DNA of 64,000 bases from positions 2,232,001 through 2,296,000 of the forward strand of contig JACAAK010000006.1 of NCBI GenBank assembly GCA_025093985.1, written 5' to 3'. Source of the stretch: Calvatia gigantea (taxonomy: Eukaryota; Basidiomycota; Agaricomycetes; Agaricales; Lycoperdaceae). The position numbers were made by a program, and so were the translations under genes. Shown piece by piece: positions 49,501 through 59,117 of the stretch; position 1 is the stretch's first letter, and each line of letters opens with the position of its first letter. Below the pieces are notes generated by a model, which worked only from the letters and a program-made list of their open reading frames with translations, did not search any database and was not told the DNA's origin.

Positions 49501-50374
49501 TTGGGAGCCAAGTATGAGCTGGACTTCGAAAGGGGGCGAGGGCGTTTCGGGATAGATTCTGCCGTCGCCGGCCGGCTTTTGAGATGAGCAAGGTTGGACC
49601 CCTGACTGAGGCGTTTCTTGGGTATTGGAGGATTCTTCGTCCGAATCTGATTCGTGGGCAGCGACCTGTTTTTTCAACCGTTTGCGAGACTGTGGTTGTA
49701 GGGCTGAAGGGATAGCCTCTGGTTCGCCTTCCTCGAATTCTTCCTCCTTCCGCAATTTGAGCTTAGATGTGGAGGGGGTATTGCTATGTAACGACGTCCC
49801 TGCTGCTATCTTCCGTTTCTTCTTGGGGCGGTCTGACGATATGACATCTGGCAGGGTGTCCCGCGAAGTGCCGGATCCGACACTCTGTAAGCGTTCGTCA
49901 CTCTTCCTCTTGGTTCCTGCCTTCACAGGCTTGGCCTTTGCTGACCGTGAAATGGTGGAGCGTGTAACAGTAGCAGAAGATCCCCCCGAGACTTTGGAGG
50001 AAGTAGACGCGGCAGATGTTCGACTTTGTATAGCTGTAGCATGGAGTCATGAGTATCACAATATTTATGTTTAAATAAAACTCACATTTTCGGCGTAATT
50101 GGGCCTCTTTCTTCTTCTCTGCCTTCTTGCGCTTCCATGCAAGAACGAGGGGGTCCGTGCAGTCCTTCCTAGGTACCCAGTCTGGCGGCCACGGTTCGCC
50201 AGTTTCGGGATCAACACCGGCCCAGCGCACTTTGTACCAATTCTTCTTCTCGCCCAAAATCTCGACTACTTCCCACAGGGTTTCGCCATCGTCCTCGCGT
50301 TCGACAAAGTGTGTTTCAAGGGAAGATATTTCGGGTTCTGAGGCGTCGTGGTCGTGGTCGCCGGCCTTGGCCAT
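46587..50374 (-). CDS. Chromodomain protein with long acidic tract and C-terminal coiled coil
   Basis: The start at 50374 is followed by a chromo-like domain at about residues 25-85. It contains WEVVEILGEKKNWYKVRWAG, DPETGEPWPPDWVPRKDC and DPLVLAWKRKK. Its aromatic residues and strand pattern fit a chromodomain that reads methylated histone tails. After a GTGAGT intron a long Ser/Pro/Lys-rich disordered region carries basic patches (RPKKKRKIAAG, possible nuclear localisation). One short intron near 49560 is inferred because the frame changes to SIPKRPRPLSKSSSY. Then come more than 60 residues of almost pure Glu with Arg (48065-48280), and finally a coiled coil from about 47430 (MNLLNKKSEEISRLETLL to EEMKNKMERLQED). 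It is probably a nuclear chromatin-associated protein. I know no named orthologue with this layout. The extreme C-terminus may be changed by a final small intron near 46640-46605. Confidence 0.75.
48065..48280 (-). repeat. Coding low-complexity Glu/Arg tract
   Basis: On the plus strand this is a near-continuous CTC/CTT/TCC pyrimidine run with imperfect 15-21-bp periodicity. On the minus strand it encodes runs of four to nine Glu broken by single Arg residues within the chromodomain gene. The tract is likely to vary in length between strains through slippage, because its units keep the reading frame. Confidence 0.85.
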
Positions 50375-52036
50375 TGTCAACAGCGCACAGATCAACTTCG
50401 TTCAGTTTCAAACACATATTACGTAATCTATGTCCTCCCCTGTCAAGTCAACCCGATATACCATTGCGATTGTCCTGCTCAATGCCAACACGCCAATGGT
50501 GGCACAGGCTACATAATTGTTTGCTCAAGAACCCCGCATTGAAGCCCTACATTGTGTTTGGTTCTGCGGCCTATATTCTGTTACAGGTGCCTGAAATTTA
50601 GGTCGGAAGAAAAGCATCTAACATCATGGAGCTAGTTAGCATCAGGATAATCACCACGACAGCTCCTTTTTTCTCTGGCGAACGAGATCCAACACCTGGT
50701 AAGGTTCTCAACCTTCTTGGTTGGTTTCCTTCAACCACCTCCGCTCGTACCACTGCAACCCCTTGTACCAAGCCTGCATTACAATCGCCTCCGGCCCCTA
50801 GTAGCCAGCCGAACCAGCGCCTCTTGACCTTCCATTCTCCCATTAGGCCGCAGTAAATTCCTCGTCCCTTTAGTTGGCTGGTCCCTGGATGCAGAACATC
50901 ATTCCTACCACTGTATCTGGCCGAGGGAAATGTAACCCTTGTAGGGGGTACGGAAATGGCTACGCCGGGACGAAGCGTAGAACGGCGTAGTCGGCAGCGA
51001 AGATGAGCGGGAGCAACTCCCTTGCTGTTTTGCCCTATTCCTCTTATGTAGACACAGTTTCCTGTTCGGGGCTCCCGTTCATGAATGATTTTATCTTCGA
51101 CCCTTCGATTTCGCTTTCCCCATCCCATAGTCTTTTTCTTTATCATATATGTGCCGTCTCTTACGCCAATATAATTCGTTACACCGTTCACCATCGACCT
51201 TCAGAGCGCACTCAACCCGCCTCCACCTTGTCATCTCAGTTACCCAGAACATTCCTGAGGACGGCTGCAGAGAGTCTGAAAGCCTACGACATTGAACCAG
51301 ACAACATATGTGCCATTTTCTAGGGAAAGCGAATCCCCTTTAACACATCCACAGCGCCAGCGCGTCGAGCCAAATATTGGAGCTACATAAGCGGTAAACG
51401 CGAAGATAAAGCGTGTTCGAGATCTCCATGATTCCGGTCTACAACTAGGCGATGTTGGGTCAAGTGGAAGGTCCTTCGGGGTCTTACCGAGGACCAATCC
51501 CAAGCTTATGAGACAACGGGAGCCCAGGTGTGGTATGAGTTTTGTGATGAATTCCACGGCCCACATAGGACTAAAGGTTGTCAAGACTATCCTAATGCTT
51601 CCTTGTAACTACCCCCGAGATATTCATACCCCAAACTAGTATAGAAATCCAAGTTCATCTTTTCAAACACGAAGTAGTCTTCCGTCTATCCCGCCAGTGA
51701 CACACCATCAACAAGTTGAATCAAGAGTACATCAACATGTGAATATACTAACATGTGGAGCGAGTTGACTGGCGCTCACATCCTCAAAATATGTTTTTCA
51801 GAAAACGCCTAGATCTAGAACTCCTGGGGTACTCCCGAGAGTGGAGTCAGTTGCCAACTTCGAGTCACTGAACAAAATTAGCATTTATTACACCGCTGTC
51901 GGTCCCGGTGATACAGGATCTATCGTCACGTGTAAATCCGGAACCTGGCCCGAGGCGACATGACTCAATGGTTGGGGGGGGTTTAAGTATGTTGGCACAT
52001 CCCGGGGTGAAGTGGGTGAAGTGAACATATTCTCGA
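50375..52036. other. Spacer with one candidate small plus-strand exon
   Basis: The region separates the divergent chromodomain and P-loop genes and should hold both promoters. A possible exon at 50482-50586 encodes a short basic protein with one hydrophobic segment (KPYIVFGSAAYILLQ) ending at a potential donor (CAG/GTGCCTG). A convincing downstream exon was not found, so it is not called. A 199-codon minus-strand frame (50598-51194) is rich in Arg and Gly and looks fortuitous. Confidence 0.3.
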
Positions 52037-52821
52037 ATGGTTGGCGATCGAGTCCCTCCTCTGCTTGGCGATGACACGGGCAGGTACCGAGTTTTGGTCA
52101 TTGGAAACAGTGGTAAGCTTGGAGGTACCCTGCACTTGTTACATTGACATCCCAAAACCAACTTTAGGATCGGGAAAGGTAATAAGGTTCTTTCTTGGTC
52201 GCTCAGCATCGCTCACTAGAGAATAGAGCACACTTTCCGCGGCTTTAGCGAAGGAGCTTGGAGTTGCGTACATATCGCTGGACAGGCTGAATTGGAATCC
52301 TGGCTGGAAAGAGACACCAACAGACGAATTGAAGGTCCGTGTCCAGGAAGCGCTCGACAAAAATCCACAAGGATGGGTGATCGATGGTAACTACACCCAT
52401 AAAATTGGCACGATAACCCAGGACAGGGCGACAGACATTATCTGTAGGCTTCAACCTTTTGACACCTGGTCATCATTTCTGACAGAACGTGTTTGCAGGG
52501 CTCGATCCGCCATTGTTGTTGTATTTCCCACGCCTGTTTGTGCGAACGCTGCGAAGATTGGTCTACCAGGATAATCTGTGTAGCCCGGGTTGTCAAGAAA
52601 GCGTGCAGTCCATGTTTTTCTCAACTGATAGCATTTTGGTGTGGTGCCTTACACATCATGCTCCCGTACGTCGCCGGGGTCGAGAGATGATGAGTAGGAT
52701 GGGGCTAGGGACTGGATCAGACATCGCACGAAGGCACATGCGAAGACTTGGTGGGTGGGGCGGAGAATTGAAAGCTTGGTGGAGGGATGTCCAAGCTTTG
52801 GCGCACGGAAAGCAACTGTAG
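52037..52821 (+). CDS. P-loop nucleotide kinase-like protein (adenylate kinase/FlaR-like)
   Basis: Four exons give a protein of about 208 residues: 52037-52112, 52168-52178, 52227-52443 and 52499-52821. All introns are GT-AG. Splicing creates YRVLVIGNSGSGKSTLSAAL, a full Walker A motif after a beta strand, although exon 2 is only 11 nt. Next come LGVAYISLDRLNWNPGW and WVIDGNYTHKIGTI, both typical of the small P-loop kinase group related to adenylate kinase and bacterial topology-modulation (FlaR) proteins. WLDPP follows as the Walker-B-like strand, then basic helices (RTLRRLVYQDNL). The C-terminus is ALAHGKQL with TAG at 52819. It probably phosphorylates or binds a nucleotide; the substrate is not predictable. 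Start choice: the ATG at 52037 keeps the frame and gives a short N-terminal lead typical for the fold. Confidence 0.85.
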
Positions 52822-53109
52822 AGGTCGCCTTTGAAGATACCTTTTAGATGTAAGCTAACCTCTACTTAACTTCATGACACCAGAGTGTTTCCGTTCGCGG
52901 CTGTATTGTTCCCGCCTGAGGCCGCTAGGACAATTCTTCATAGTTGAGTGAGCGGAATTAACGAAATTCCATAACTGAGATTCTAGATATGCTTATGGGT
53001 GTCGAGGCAAAAGTACCCTGTCCACAAGAGAACTACTTCCTCGATGGGCGTCGAAGCCGCGAACCACAGAATTGTCGTCTAATCAGAAAGTTGCAGAAGG
53101 GAATCATTG
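52822..53109. other. Short spacer before the duplicated block
   Basis: These 288 bases lie between the P-loop gene and the first duplicated unit. No exon is recognised. Confidence 0.4.
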
Positions 53110-54680
53110 ATCATCAATCACACTCAGGAGAGTGTCTATCAAGACCCTGATGGCCGGCCATCAACGACCTTGGGTTCACCTTCCGCTTTAAATATCTTAG
53201 ACATGGGGGTACGCGCCCAAAAGTTGTCCACCTTCTTTTCAATCAATTTATTCATCAGATCCAATAAAAATACACGGTATGGTGAGTATATGAATGGCAA
53301 GCACGTCACATTTGCTTTTGGCGACAATTTGCAACTCTGCAAATCAGCTGTCAAGCTCCTCATGTCCAATGGAACCAACACCGCAGTCCCCAACCCTGAC
53401 GTTTACTTAAACCACCTCCCTCCAGACGAGGCAAAGCAGTTTGAAATAGCAAGGAATATCTACATCGCTGTGCTTGGAGTGAGTGTGTCCTGATGATCTT
53501 TGACTTGCCAACTAATCAGGACGATTTCTAGGCTGTCGCATGCGACCTTCTCTCATATATTCCTGACGATATCAGGACCATCAAATGATCAAAGGGGTTC
53601 AGTTGCGCAGCGTGCTTTATCCTAGCAAGGTGGGGACGACCGACCAGGAGGACTTAACTTAACTGAGCGAGCTGACGAAACTACCAGGATCCTCGCACTT
53701 ACCTACATGGCTTTGTGGATTACAATGGCAAGTAAGTGCCTCACAGCATTGCCACCAGAGCCAAACGTTCTGACTTACTATAATGTAGCAACCCCCGTTT
53801 CAAATTGTAGGGGCCTGAATATCGCTTCGAACCTCTTTTGCGTCATGGCGATGGCAGCTGTTGGGTTCCTGTTTTTACGAAGGGTACAAGCTGTTTACGC
53901 CGACAACCGCTTTGTTCGATGGCTTTTCGCTTTTCTGTGGGTTGGAACATGTGGTGTAGTTTTCGCGCTGATTCCCGGGACAGAAGCAGAGCACATTTAT
54001 GGAACAGGATACTGTTTAGTATATGAGGCGGCACCCTACGTCCCTCTCGCCAACTTTATGCCCGCGATTTTCGATACACTCGTGTTTATTGCTGTCTCGT
54101 ATAGGCTCGCCTTCCAGGCCAACCAGGAGTCACAGGACAAAAAAGGCTGGGCCACCTCCTGGTTCTCTACTAAAGGCTTGCCACGGTTGCAGAGAGCAAT
54201 GAACGAAGGGGGCCAACAATACTTCTTGTCAGTACCATTTATCAATAGTATCACCCAACGCCTCCTGATTCAGGTCAATAGCGTCGCTTTCATACTCCAA
54301 CTTGTTGGGGGGATCGTCTCGATTGTAGATTCTGTCCCTCCGGTACCGGGTAGGATGGTATGCACAGTTCCCGGTGTGGCATTGTCTGCATGCCTGGCTT
54401 GCCGTGCACACAGAATCGTGGTTGATGCCTATTATCGGAGTGAGGAAGGGACCGTCCCGGTTATGTCTACCATGAGCTTCGCCCCGAATCCTTCCTATCC
54501 CCCGAAAACAATAACAGAGTTGGAAGGTGGTATGGTTGGGCTAAAGGGATCGGGCTCAACGCACAGCTCATTTTGAGACGGATCCCCGGTTTTTGGAAAC
54601 TCAGCTTCTATGGTCCAGCAAATACCCCGTCCCTCTTCATACTTGCTTGTCTTCATGTCTGTCCGTCCAGAATCCTGAGG
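53110..54680 (+). repeat. Segmental duplication, unit 1
   Basis: From ATCATCAATCACACT at 53110 the sequence is highly similar to unit 2 beginning at 56491. The similarity covers upstream region, exons, introns and part of the 3' region (both share CCAGCAAATACCCCGTCCCT after the stop). The offset is about 3.38 kb. Because introns and promoter are copied, this was a DNA-level duplication. Confidence 0.85.
53290..54576 (+). pseudogene. Multi-pass membrane protein, copy 1, with an in-frame TGA
   Basis: The gene starts MNGKHVTFAFGDNL at 53290 and has four introns. Exon 1 ends FEIARNIYIAVLG; the next begins at 53532, AVACDLLSYIPDDIRTI. In that exon the codon at 53586-53588 is TGA, whereas copy 2 has CGA (Arg) at the same place. 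The rest stays open: ARILALTYMALWITM, then VSNCRGLNIASNLFCVMAMA, five to seven hydrophobic helices in total, a VPPVPGRMVCTVPGVALSACLACR segment, and a C-terminal tail ITELEGGMVG...THSSF. The layout matches a large basidiomycete family of seven-helix-like membrane proteins of unknown function. A single C-to-T change explains the stop, so the gene is a recent pseudogene unless the codon is read through or spliced out. Confidence 0.75.
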
Positions 54681-55149
54681 TGCCCATTATAAAGTCAGCG
54701 GGGCATCCTCACAAGGCCACTTTTCAAAATTCTTTTTGTAGCGAAAGTTGTGGAATGCTGCCTACTTCATTTCGCTATGCTACAAGCAGGATTTTTTTTA
54801 TAAACCTCAGGACAAAGGTGCCCCGAATATTTTTTTGTTTTCCAGCGTTTTTTGTCCCGCTTTTATCACGCTCTTATCATGTGATGTCCACCGTATCGTC
54901 ACGACTCTACCTTATCGTAACGGCGCGGCGCGCCAGTCGGGGCTGTTAAGTCAATAAATATAAACAATGTTGATCATTTCTCTCCAGCGTCTTGTGTCTT
55001 GTCTAAGGGGAAGGAGAAAAAGGTCAATAAGGACTTTTTTTTTGGGTTTTGGCTGGGACGATGCACAGGGGTTCTTATGAATCACATGCGTGAAATCCCA
55101 CATTAATCAGTCCCGGGATCATATCTGCGATCCCCACGCCCCGCACATC
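54681..55149. other. Spacer within the duplicated region
   Basis: A/T-rich sequence with several T runs (for example 54795-54840 and 55030-55060). No exon is recognised. Confidence 0.4.
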
Positions 55150-55615
55150 GTTTGACAGAGAGTTGTAACCGTCTCCTGCTGTGGCAACCCTTCTCTTGCT
55201 TCGCAGACTCGGGGACATCAAACAGTTGTTTTGCATGAACCTTGCTAGACATTTTCTTCCTCCCATGCACGTAGTGCTGCCAGCAATTCTTGAAATTGAC
55301 CTTTTTCAGTGCTGGGCCATGGTGATCTAACCCCGGATTGTGTCACCCTTGACGGACATGTCTAAATGATAAAATGTCTTATTTTAATGGGTTTTGGCCA
55401 AAAATAGATCACAGCCGCAACATGTCGTACCTCTTTAATCCGTACTGAGATCATAACCGCAACCCCCACGCGTTGCACACCGTTTGACAGAGACTTGTAA
55501 CCATTTCCCGCCGTCACAACCCTCCTCTTGCTTCGCAGAGTCGGGGATCATTTGACAGAGAACATATCCGTTTGTTGCCGACACAACCCTCCCCTTGCTT
55601 CGCAGAGTCAGGGAC
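55150..55615. repeat. Three copies of a ~66-bp repeat
   Basis: Units at 55150-55215, 55482-55547 and 55550-55615 share the frame TTTGACAGAGA...CAACCCT(T/C)...CTTGCTTCGCAGA.TC.GGGA. The last two are in tandem; the first is about 270 bp upstream and is preceded, like the second, by a related ATC-rich and CCCCACGC lead. The repeat is non-coding in all frames I checked. Confidence 0.75.
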
Positions 55616-55944
55616 TATCTGTCACTATGACACCTAAGAATACCGAATAACCGGTCTTATTAGACGGGTACTACCATAGCTGATACCCCTCTAATTAGAT
55701 CGGTTTAGCTCTTTCCCCTTATAGGACAGAAATTGGCCCAATGATACGAAAAACTTGTACGAGAAAGTCCTCCACTGAGCAGCTACTGGCTAACCTCCTA
55801 GATGCCACTGTCCATGACACCTAGGCTCCTCCCTCATCATTTCCCGCCATCACCCCGCCTATTCCCATGCCTCCCCTGCTCAATGGGCCCGTATATGAGT
55901 ATCTGTACCCGGTTAGGTCATGGGCCTGGCAAGATGTACAAGAG

Positions 55945-56369
55945 GAGATATACGTGACATAATCGAGGAACTTGCTGAGAGGAGAGACAACATTGCTTCG
56001 GACGTAGTCGAACTAGTCAACGAGGACCTGGGCCGCCTTGTCCGAGATGGTCGATGTTGAGATGGGTAGCGGCTCATCAGCCAGAAAATTGCCATAATCA
56101 GTTGCAGATAGCTGCGTCCTGAAACCTACAACACCAGAAATCCGGTTTAACCATGCACTCCTTCCAACATACGAGAATGCCCGCACCTTCGAGAGTCTCG
56201 CACTGCGTCAAGTTGGCATATTGGTCCTGAGTGAGTGTTCCTGACTTGAATCCCCTAATGATACCCTCGAGAAATCCACCGTCAACCTAGAGCCCGAGCC
56301 TCACGTCAATCGATACGGATATGAATTGAGCAGGCAAAGGGCACGTACATTGAAGAATAGGGCTTCCAT
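55945..56369 (-). pseudogene. VMA6: V-type proton ATPase subunit d, truncated 5' fragment
   Basis: Read from 56369, MEALFFN is followed by a GTACGT...CCTAG intron and [20 protein letters not shown], then [14 protein letters not shown] second intron leads to [20 protein letters not shown] and STISDKAAQVLVD. This is the start of subunit d of the V-ATPase, the stalk protein that couples the V1 and Vo sectors. The codon after LVD is TAG (56013-56015) where family members have an acidic residue, and the family match is lost after FLDYVTY near 55945. The fragment therefore covers about the first third of a protein normally near 350 residues. Retained introns show it came from a DNA copy, not an mRNA. 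The functional gene should lie elsewhere in the genome. Confidence 0.8.
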
Positions 56370-56490
56370 TGTCGTCGCAGGCAACGTCCATGACCTCGAA
56401 GTGCACAGTTCATGAAGTTCCGCTTGTTGTCATTTCGCCTCAAGCGGACCAATAATTATTAAATTATTAATCACCGATCATCGATCTTCA

Positions 56491-58030
56491 ATCATCAATC
56501 ACACTGAGGAGAGTGTTTATCAGGACCCTGATGGCCGATAAAGACCGTGGGTTCACCTTCGGCTTTAAATATCTGAGACACGGGGGTACACAGCCAAAAG
56601 CTATCCACCTTTTTTTTTAATCAATTTGTTCATCAGATCCAATAAAAATACACGGTATGGTGAGTATATGAATGGCAAGCACGTCACACTTGCTCCTGGC
56701 GACAATTTGCAACTCTGCAAATCAGTTGTCAAGCTCCTCATGTCCAATGGAACCAACACCGCAGTCCCCAACCCTGACGTTTACTTAAACCACCTGCCTC
56801 CAGACGAGGCAAAGCAGTTTGAAATAGCAAGGAATATCTACATCGCTGTGCTTGGAGTGAGTGTGTCCTGATGATCTCTGACCTACCAACTAATCAGGAC
56901 GATTTCGAGGCTGTCGCATGTGACCTTCTCTCATATATTCCTGACGATATCAGGACCATCAAACGATCAAAAGGGTTCAGTTGCGCAGCGTGCTTTATCC
57001 TAGCAAGGTGGGGACGACCGACCAGGAGGACTTAGCCGAGCGAGCTGACGAAACTACCCAGGATCTTCGCATTTACCTACATGGCTTTATGGGTTACAAC
57101 GTCAAGTGAGCGCCTCACAGCATTCCCGCCAGCGCCAAATTTTCTGACTAATTATAATGTAGCAACCCCCGTTTCAAATTGTAGGGGCCTGAATATCGCT
57201 TCGAACCTCTTTTGCGTCATTACGATGGCAACTATTGGATACCTGTTTTTACGAAGGGTACAAGCTGTTTACGCCGACAACCGCTTTGTTCGATGGCTTT
57301 TCGCTTTTCTATGGGCTGGATCATGTGGCGTAGTTTTCGCGCTGATTCCTGGGACAGAAGCAGAGCACATTCCTGGAACAGGATACTGTTTAGTATATGA
57401 GGCGGCACCCTACGTCCCTCTCGCCAACTTTATGCCCGCGATTTTCGATACACTCGTGTTTATTGCGGTCTCGTATAGGCTCGCCTTCCAGACTAACCAG
57501 GAGTCCCAGGCCCAAAAGGGCTGGACCACCTCCTGGTTCTCTACCAAAAGCCTGCCACGGTTACAGAAAGCAATGATTGAAGGGGGCCAACAATACTTCT
57601 TGTCAGTACCATTTATCAATAATATCACCTAACACCCGTTGATTCAGGTCAATAGTGTCGCTTTCATACTCCAACTTGTTGGGGGGATCGTCTCGTTTTT
57701 AGATTCTGTCCCTCCGATAGGTAGGATGGTATGCACAGTTCCCGGTGTGGCATTGTCTGCATGCCTGGCTTGCCGTGCACACAGAATCGTGGTTGATGCC
57801 TATTATCGGGGTGAGGGAGGGACCGTCCCGGTTATGTCTACCATGAGCTTCGCCCCGAATCCTTCCTATCCATCGAAAACGATAACGGAGTTGGAAGGTG
57901 GTATGATTGGGCACAAGGGATCGAGCTCAACGCACAGCTCATTCTGAGATGGATCCCCGGCTTTTGGAAACCCAACTTCTATGGTCCAGCAAATACCCCG
58001 TCCCTCTTCATACTTGCTTATGTTCACGTC
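56491..58030 (+). repeat. Segmental duplication, unit 2
   Basis: This is the second copy of the block seen from 53110, including the same upstream sequence before the ATG (CAATAAAAATACACGGTATG) and the same introns. Differences are mainly single-base changes and small indels. Confidence 0.85.
56668..57947 (+). pseudogene. Multi-pass membrane protein, copy 2, with an in-frame TAA
   Basis: The start MNGKHVTLAPGDNL is at 56668. Exons and introns match copy 1. Here the Arg codon after DIRTIK is intact (CGA), giving SKGFSCAACFILAR, and splicing continues to IFAFTYMALWVTTS and VSNCRGLNIASNLF. After QQYFLSVPFINNIT the codon at 57630-57632 is TAA, where copy 1 has CAA (Gln). The downstream part is still recognisable (IQVNSVAFILQLVGGIVS to THSSF, stop near 57947). 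Truncation there would remove the last two helices and tail. A product of about 250 residues could still be made, so a partial function cannot be excluded. Family as for copy 1; the biochemical role is unknown. Confidence 0.75.
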
Positions 58031-58119
58031 TGCACGACCGGAATCCTTATGCAAACCACTTCGCAACGCTAGATTACGTGCACATTTTACCCAGGTGTGA
58101 CTTGATTAGTACAGTTACA

Positions 58120-58450
58120 ACAGGCCTTTGGATAATTTTCGGTGTCAACGCTACCTATACTCACCACCAGGTTCAAAACTGCATAGCAAATTGTTTCTAC
58201 TTGGGCTAGTCCATAATTTCCGGTGGACCCACGGGAGGTATATGCACGAAAAATGTGAAATAAATGAGGACTCCCTTGTTTTCGCTTCTGCAAATCCTCT
58301 TGAATCCTCGAATACAATAGTGGAGTTGGAAGGCGGGATTGTTGGGCGTAAGAGACCCAGCTTAACGCACAGCCTGTCCTGATATATATCCCATTTTTCA
58401 AAAATTCAAACCCCTACAGTCTAGCAAATACAATGTCACCTTTTTGTTTA
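58120..58450 (+). pseudogene. Degenerate third tail of the membrane protein family
   Basis: The frame ending at 58382 reads ANPLESSNTIVELEGGIVGR...SLTHSLS, clearly related to the C-terminal tail of copies 1 and 2. The sequence after the stop also resembles theirs (GTCTAGCAAATAC). Upstream helices are missing or unrecognisable apart from short scraps. This is a 3' remnant of a further, older copy. Confidence 0.6.
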
Positions 58451-58910
58451 TGTTCACATTGTCCATCCTGGGAAGGACCTGAGGGATTTACCCGAGTTAT
58501 ACGCCATCCTGCAGCGACGGTTATCAGCTGGGCTCGGAGATGGTGTCAGTTACGTATAAGGCGTAGGTATTTGGCAGCGACCGTGGTGGGATGGTTGGCT
58601 TTGAGTTCGCATTTCGAAAGGTGGTACTGATCGATCACAAAATCAGCCGGGTATTGTATGGGATTTTCTTTCGTGTCTCAGTTTCAACCTGACTCCTTTC
58701 TACTGGCACTCGCGGGAACAGAAGGAGCGAGAGTTACTGGGATGATAAGTCGCCCACAAAATGTTTGGCACTGCCCTCACCGAACGTTTGTGTTCAGAGC
58801 CAAGTTTCTTGCCTCGTAATCATACCAAGCCCTGTTCTAACACGTTTATCCTGACTAGAGCTGATGGTTTAGAAATCTGGACGAGTTTGCGAAGTAGCGC
58901 CTTAATAAAT
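58451..58910. other. Spacer without a supported gene
   Basis: About 460 bp between the third tail remnant and the tRNA-like element. No exon is recognised. Confidence 0.4.
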
Positions 58911-59002
58911 GTCCTTGTCGATTAGTGGTCGGGTGTCGCAGAGTTGCCTTGGGCCATGTAGGTAACTCCGAGAATCTGGAGGTTCGAACCCTCCCCGGGA
59001 CA
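58911..59002 (+). tRNA. tRNA-like gene, possibly tRNA-Gly(GCC) with an intron
   Basis: The 3' half is a perfect T arm: GGAGG, loop TTCGAAC, CCTCC, then the acceptor strand CCGGGAC and discriminator A. The 5' acceptor GTCCTTG pairs with it at six of seven positions, counting one G-U. A D-arm-like GATTAGTGGTCGGGTGTC follows. The anticodon arm can be drawn as CAGAG with loop TTGCC..., which places GCC as anticodon and needs an intron of about 15-17 nt after it; one pair of that stem is mismatched. A TTTT terminator occurs at 59024-59027. The isotype is uncertain, and a pseudo-tRNA is possible. Confidence 0.45.
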
Positions 59003-59117
59003 TCCAATTATAACATCGGATTCTTTTATTACATAATGGGTCATGGGAAAGCCCCACTCGAATGGTGTCCAAATCTGGGTTTGCGTCCTTTTCAGGTTGA
59101 CGTTGAGGACCTGATGC

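Noticed and set aside
50482..50586. Short plus-strand exon with one hydrophobic segment
   Set aside because: A start and possible donor exist, but no convincing second exon was found; noted in the spacer entry only.
50598..51194. 199-codon minus-strand open frame upstream of the P-loop gene
   Set aside because: Arg/Gly-rich with no recognisable motif or splice logic, and it lies in the shared promoter region of two divergent genes.
55913..56095. Minus-strand frame of 60 codons read as an independent gene
   Set aside because: It is an out-of-frame reading of the V-ATPase subunit d fragment.
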